Shown here: piece by piece, positions 12,839 through 13,288 of the stretch | Position numbering within the stretch: position 1 is the stretch's first letter | Layout of the letters: every line of letters starts with the position of its first letter | From: DASWKG01 sp036396755 | Lineage (GTDB): Bacteria; Actinomycetota; UBA4738; CALAEC01 | Direction of reading: 5' to 3' | NCBI GenBank assembly: GCA_036396755.1 | Contig: DASWKG010000156.1 | Span: 1-13,288, forward strand | Length of the DNA stretch: 13,288 bases | The notes under the pieces: generated by a model | The model's database searches: none | Told to the model about the DNA's origin: nothing | The model's input: only the letters and a program-made list of their open reading frames with translations | Position numbers and translations under genes: made by a program

Positions 12839-13288
12839 GTGGACGTCGAGATCCGGGGGATCCGGCCCGACGAGGCCGACGCCCACACCCGCGCCATCGG
12901 CGTGGGCTTCGGCGAGCACGTCGACGACAGCGTCGTCGAGCTGGAGCGCGCGATCCTCGAAACCGACCGGGCCCTGGCCGCGGTGGACGGCGACCGATTC
13001 GTCGGCGGCTCGGCGACCGTCTCGTTCGAGCTCTCGATCCCGGGCGCCATCGTGCCGTGCGCCGGCATCACGTCGGTCTCGGTGCACCCCACACACCGGC
13101 GGCGGGGCATCCTGACCGCGGTGATGCGCCGGCTGCTTGACGATCTGCGGAACCGCGAGGCCATCTCGGCGCTGTGGGCCTCGGAGGGAGCGATCTACGG
13201 CCGGTTCGGCTACGGGATGGCCACCTTTAGCACCGAGATCGAGGTGCCGCGGCCCCACAGCGCGTTCCGCGCGGACTACCGGCCGTCG
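12839..13288 (+). CDS. Eis-like GNAT N-acetyltransferase (partial, runs off the right edge)
   Basis: 150 residues are visible from a GTG start six bases after the prcA stop; there is no stop before the window ends. The acetyl-CoA motif is SVSVHPTHRRRGILTAVMRR (about 79-98, the R/Q-x-x-G-x core being RRRGIL), preceded by AGITSV. ASEGAIYGRFGYGMAT (114-129) is the hallmark block of the Eis/GNAT-4 type acetyltransferases. These acetylate amines such as aminoglycosides, polyamines or protein lysines and carry a C-terminal sterol-carrier-like domain, which would lie beyond the window. The substrate here is unknown. There is no clear ribosome binding site, so expression probably depends on translation of prcA. 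Codon use matches the neighbours, so there is no sign of recent transfer. Confidence 0.85.
   Translation, partial: MDVEIRGIRPDEADAHTRAIGVGFGEHVDDSVVELERAILETDRALAAVDGDRFVGGSATVSFELSIPGAIVPCAGITSVSVHPTHRRRGILTAVMRRLLDDLRNREAISALWASEGAIYGRFGYGMATFSTEIEVPRPHSAFRADYRPS

Noticed and set aside
12038..13258. Minus-strand frame of 406 codons opposite prcA and the acetyltransferase
   Set aside because: It is antisense to prcA and to a recognisable GNAT, and its Asp/Val/Leu/Arg/His-rich translation is typical of a reversed GC-rich frame.
1..13288. CRISPR arrays, tRNA or rRNA genes, insertion sequences, attachment sites
   Set aside because: No regularly spaced repeats, no tRNA-like cloverleaf, no transposase and no terminal repeats were seen. 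All gaps between genes are under 200 bases.

Overview
This is a GC-rich, densely coded stretch of an actinobacterial chromosome. Nearly all third codon positions are G or C, and gaps between genes are short. The strongest taxonomic marker is a Pup-proteasome locus in the order ARC/Mpa ATPase, Dop, Pup, proteasome beta, proteasome alpha. An InhA-like enoyl-ACP reductase and a TrmI-type tRNA methyltransferase just upstream of the ATPase agree with this. The protein sequences differ enough from the Mycobacterium versions I can recall that I would place the source in a non-mycobacterial, possibly deep-branching or uncultivated actinobacterial lineage. I cannot resolve it further from the sequence alone. 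I see no mobile elements, CRISPR arrays, tRNAs, rRNAs or frameshifts.

Left part (1-5031). After what looks like the last codons of an upstream gene (2-43) there is a good sigma-70-like promoter (67-95). It is followed by a secreted SpoIVB/S55-family peptidase-like protein (228-2069) with a glycine-rich tail, a small unrecognised gene (2092-2271), and a PLP-dependent threonine/serine dehydratase (2268-3266). Converging on these from the minus strand is a secreted D-alanyl-D-alanine carboxypeptidase of the PBP4/S13 type (3274-5031). The two stop codons sit symmetrically in a small palindrome.

Middle part (5032-7769). The carboxypeptidase is divergent from the enoyl-ACP reductase gene fabI/inhA (5088-5888). 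Next come an HtrA-like serine protease with a probable lipobox (5929-6984) and tRNA m1A58 methyltransferase trmI (6984-7769), whose start overlaps the htrA stop by one base. Several genes here have a -10-like hexamer only 7-9 bases before the start codon, which suggests leaderless transcripts.

Right part (7770-13288). The ARC/Mpa gene (7826-9577), dop (9623-11110), pup (11164-11358), prcB (11355-12152) and prcA (12152-12832) form a complete degradation module. Pup is encoded ending in Gly-Gly-Gln, so Dop must deamidate it to Gly-Gly-Glu before ligation. The ligase PafA would then attach it to substrate lysines. The ATPase, ending in GQYL for docking, unfolds pupylated proteins into the 20S core made by PrcB and PrcA. 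pafA is not in the window. Instead, an Eis-like GNAT acetyltransferase starts 6 bases after prcA and runs off the right edge (12839-13288). pup-prcB and prcB-prcA overlap (ATGA and TGATG), so translation is probably coupled.

The core system is known. The less ordinary points are the GNAT gene fused into the end of the operon, the abrupt change in codon use at the pup/prcB junction, the Ser-before-His motif order in the S55-like protein, the clustered near-leaderless starts, and a twin palindrome just ahead of the ATPase gene.
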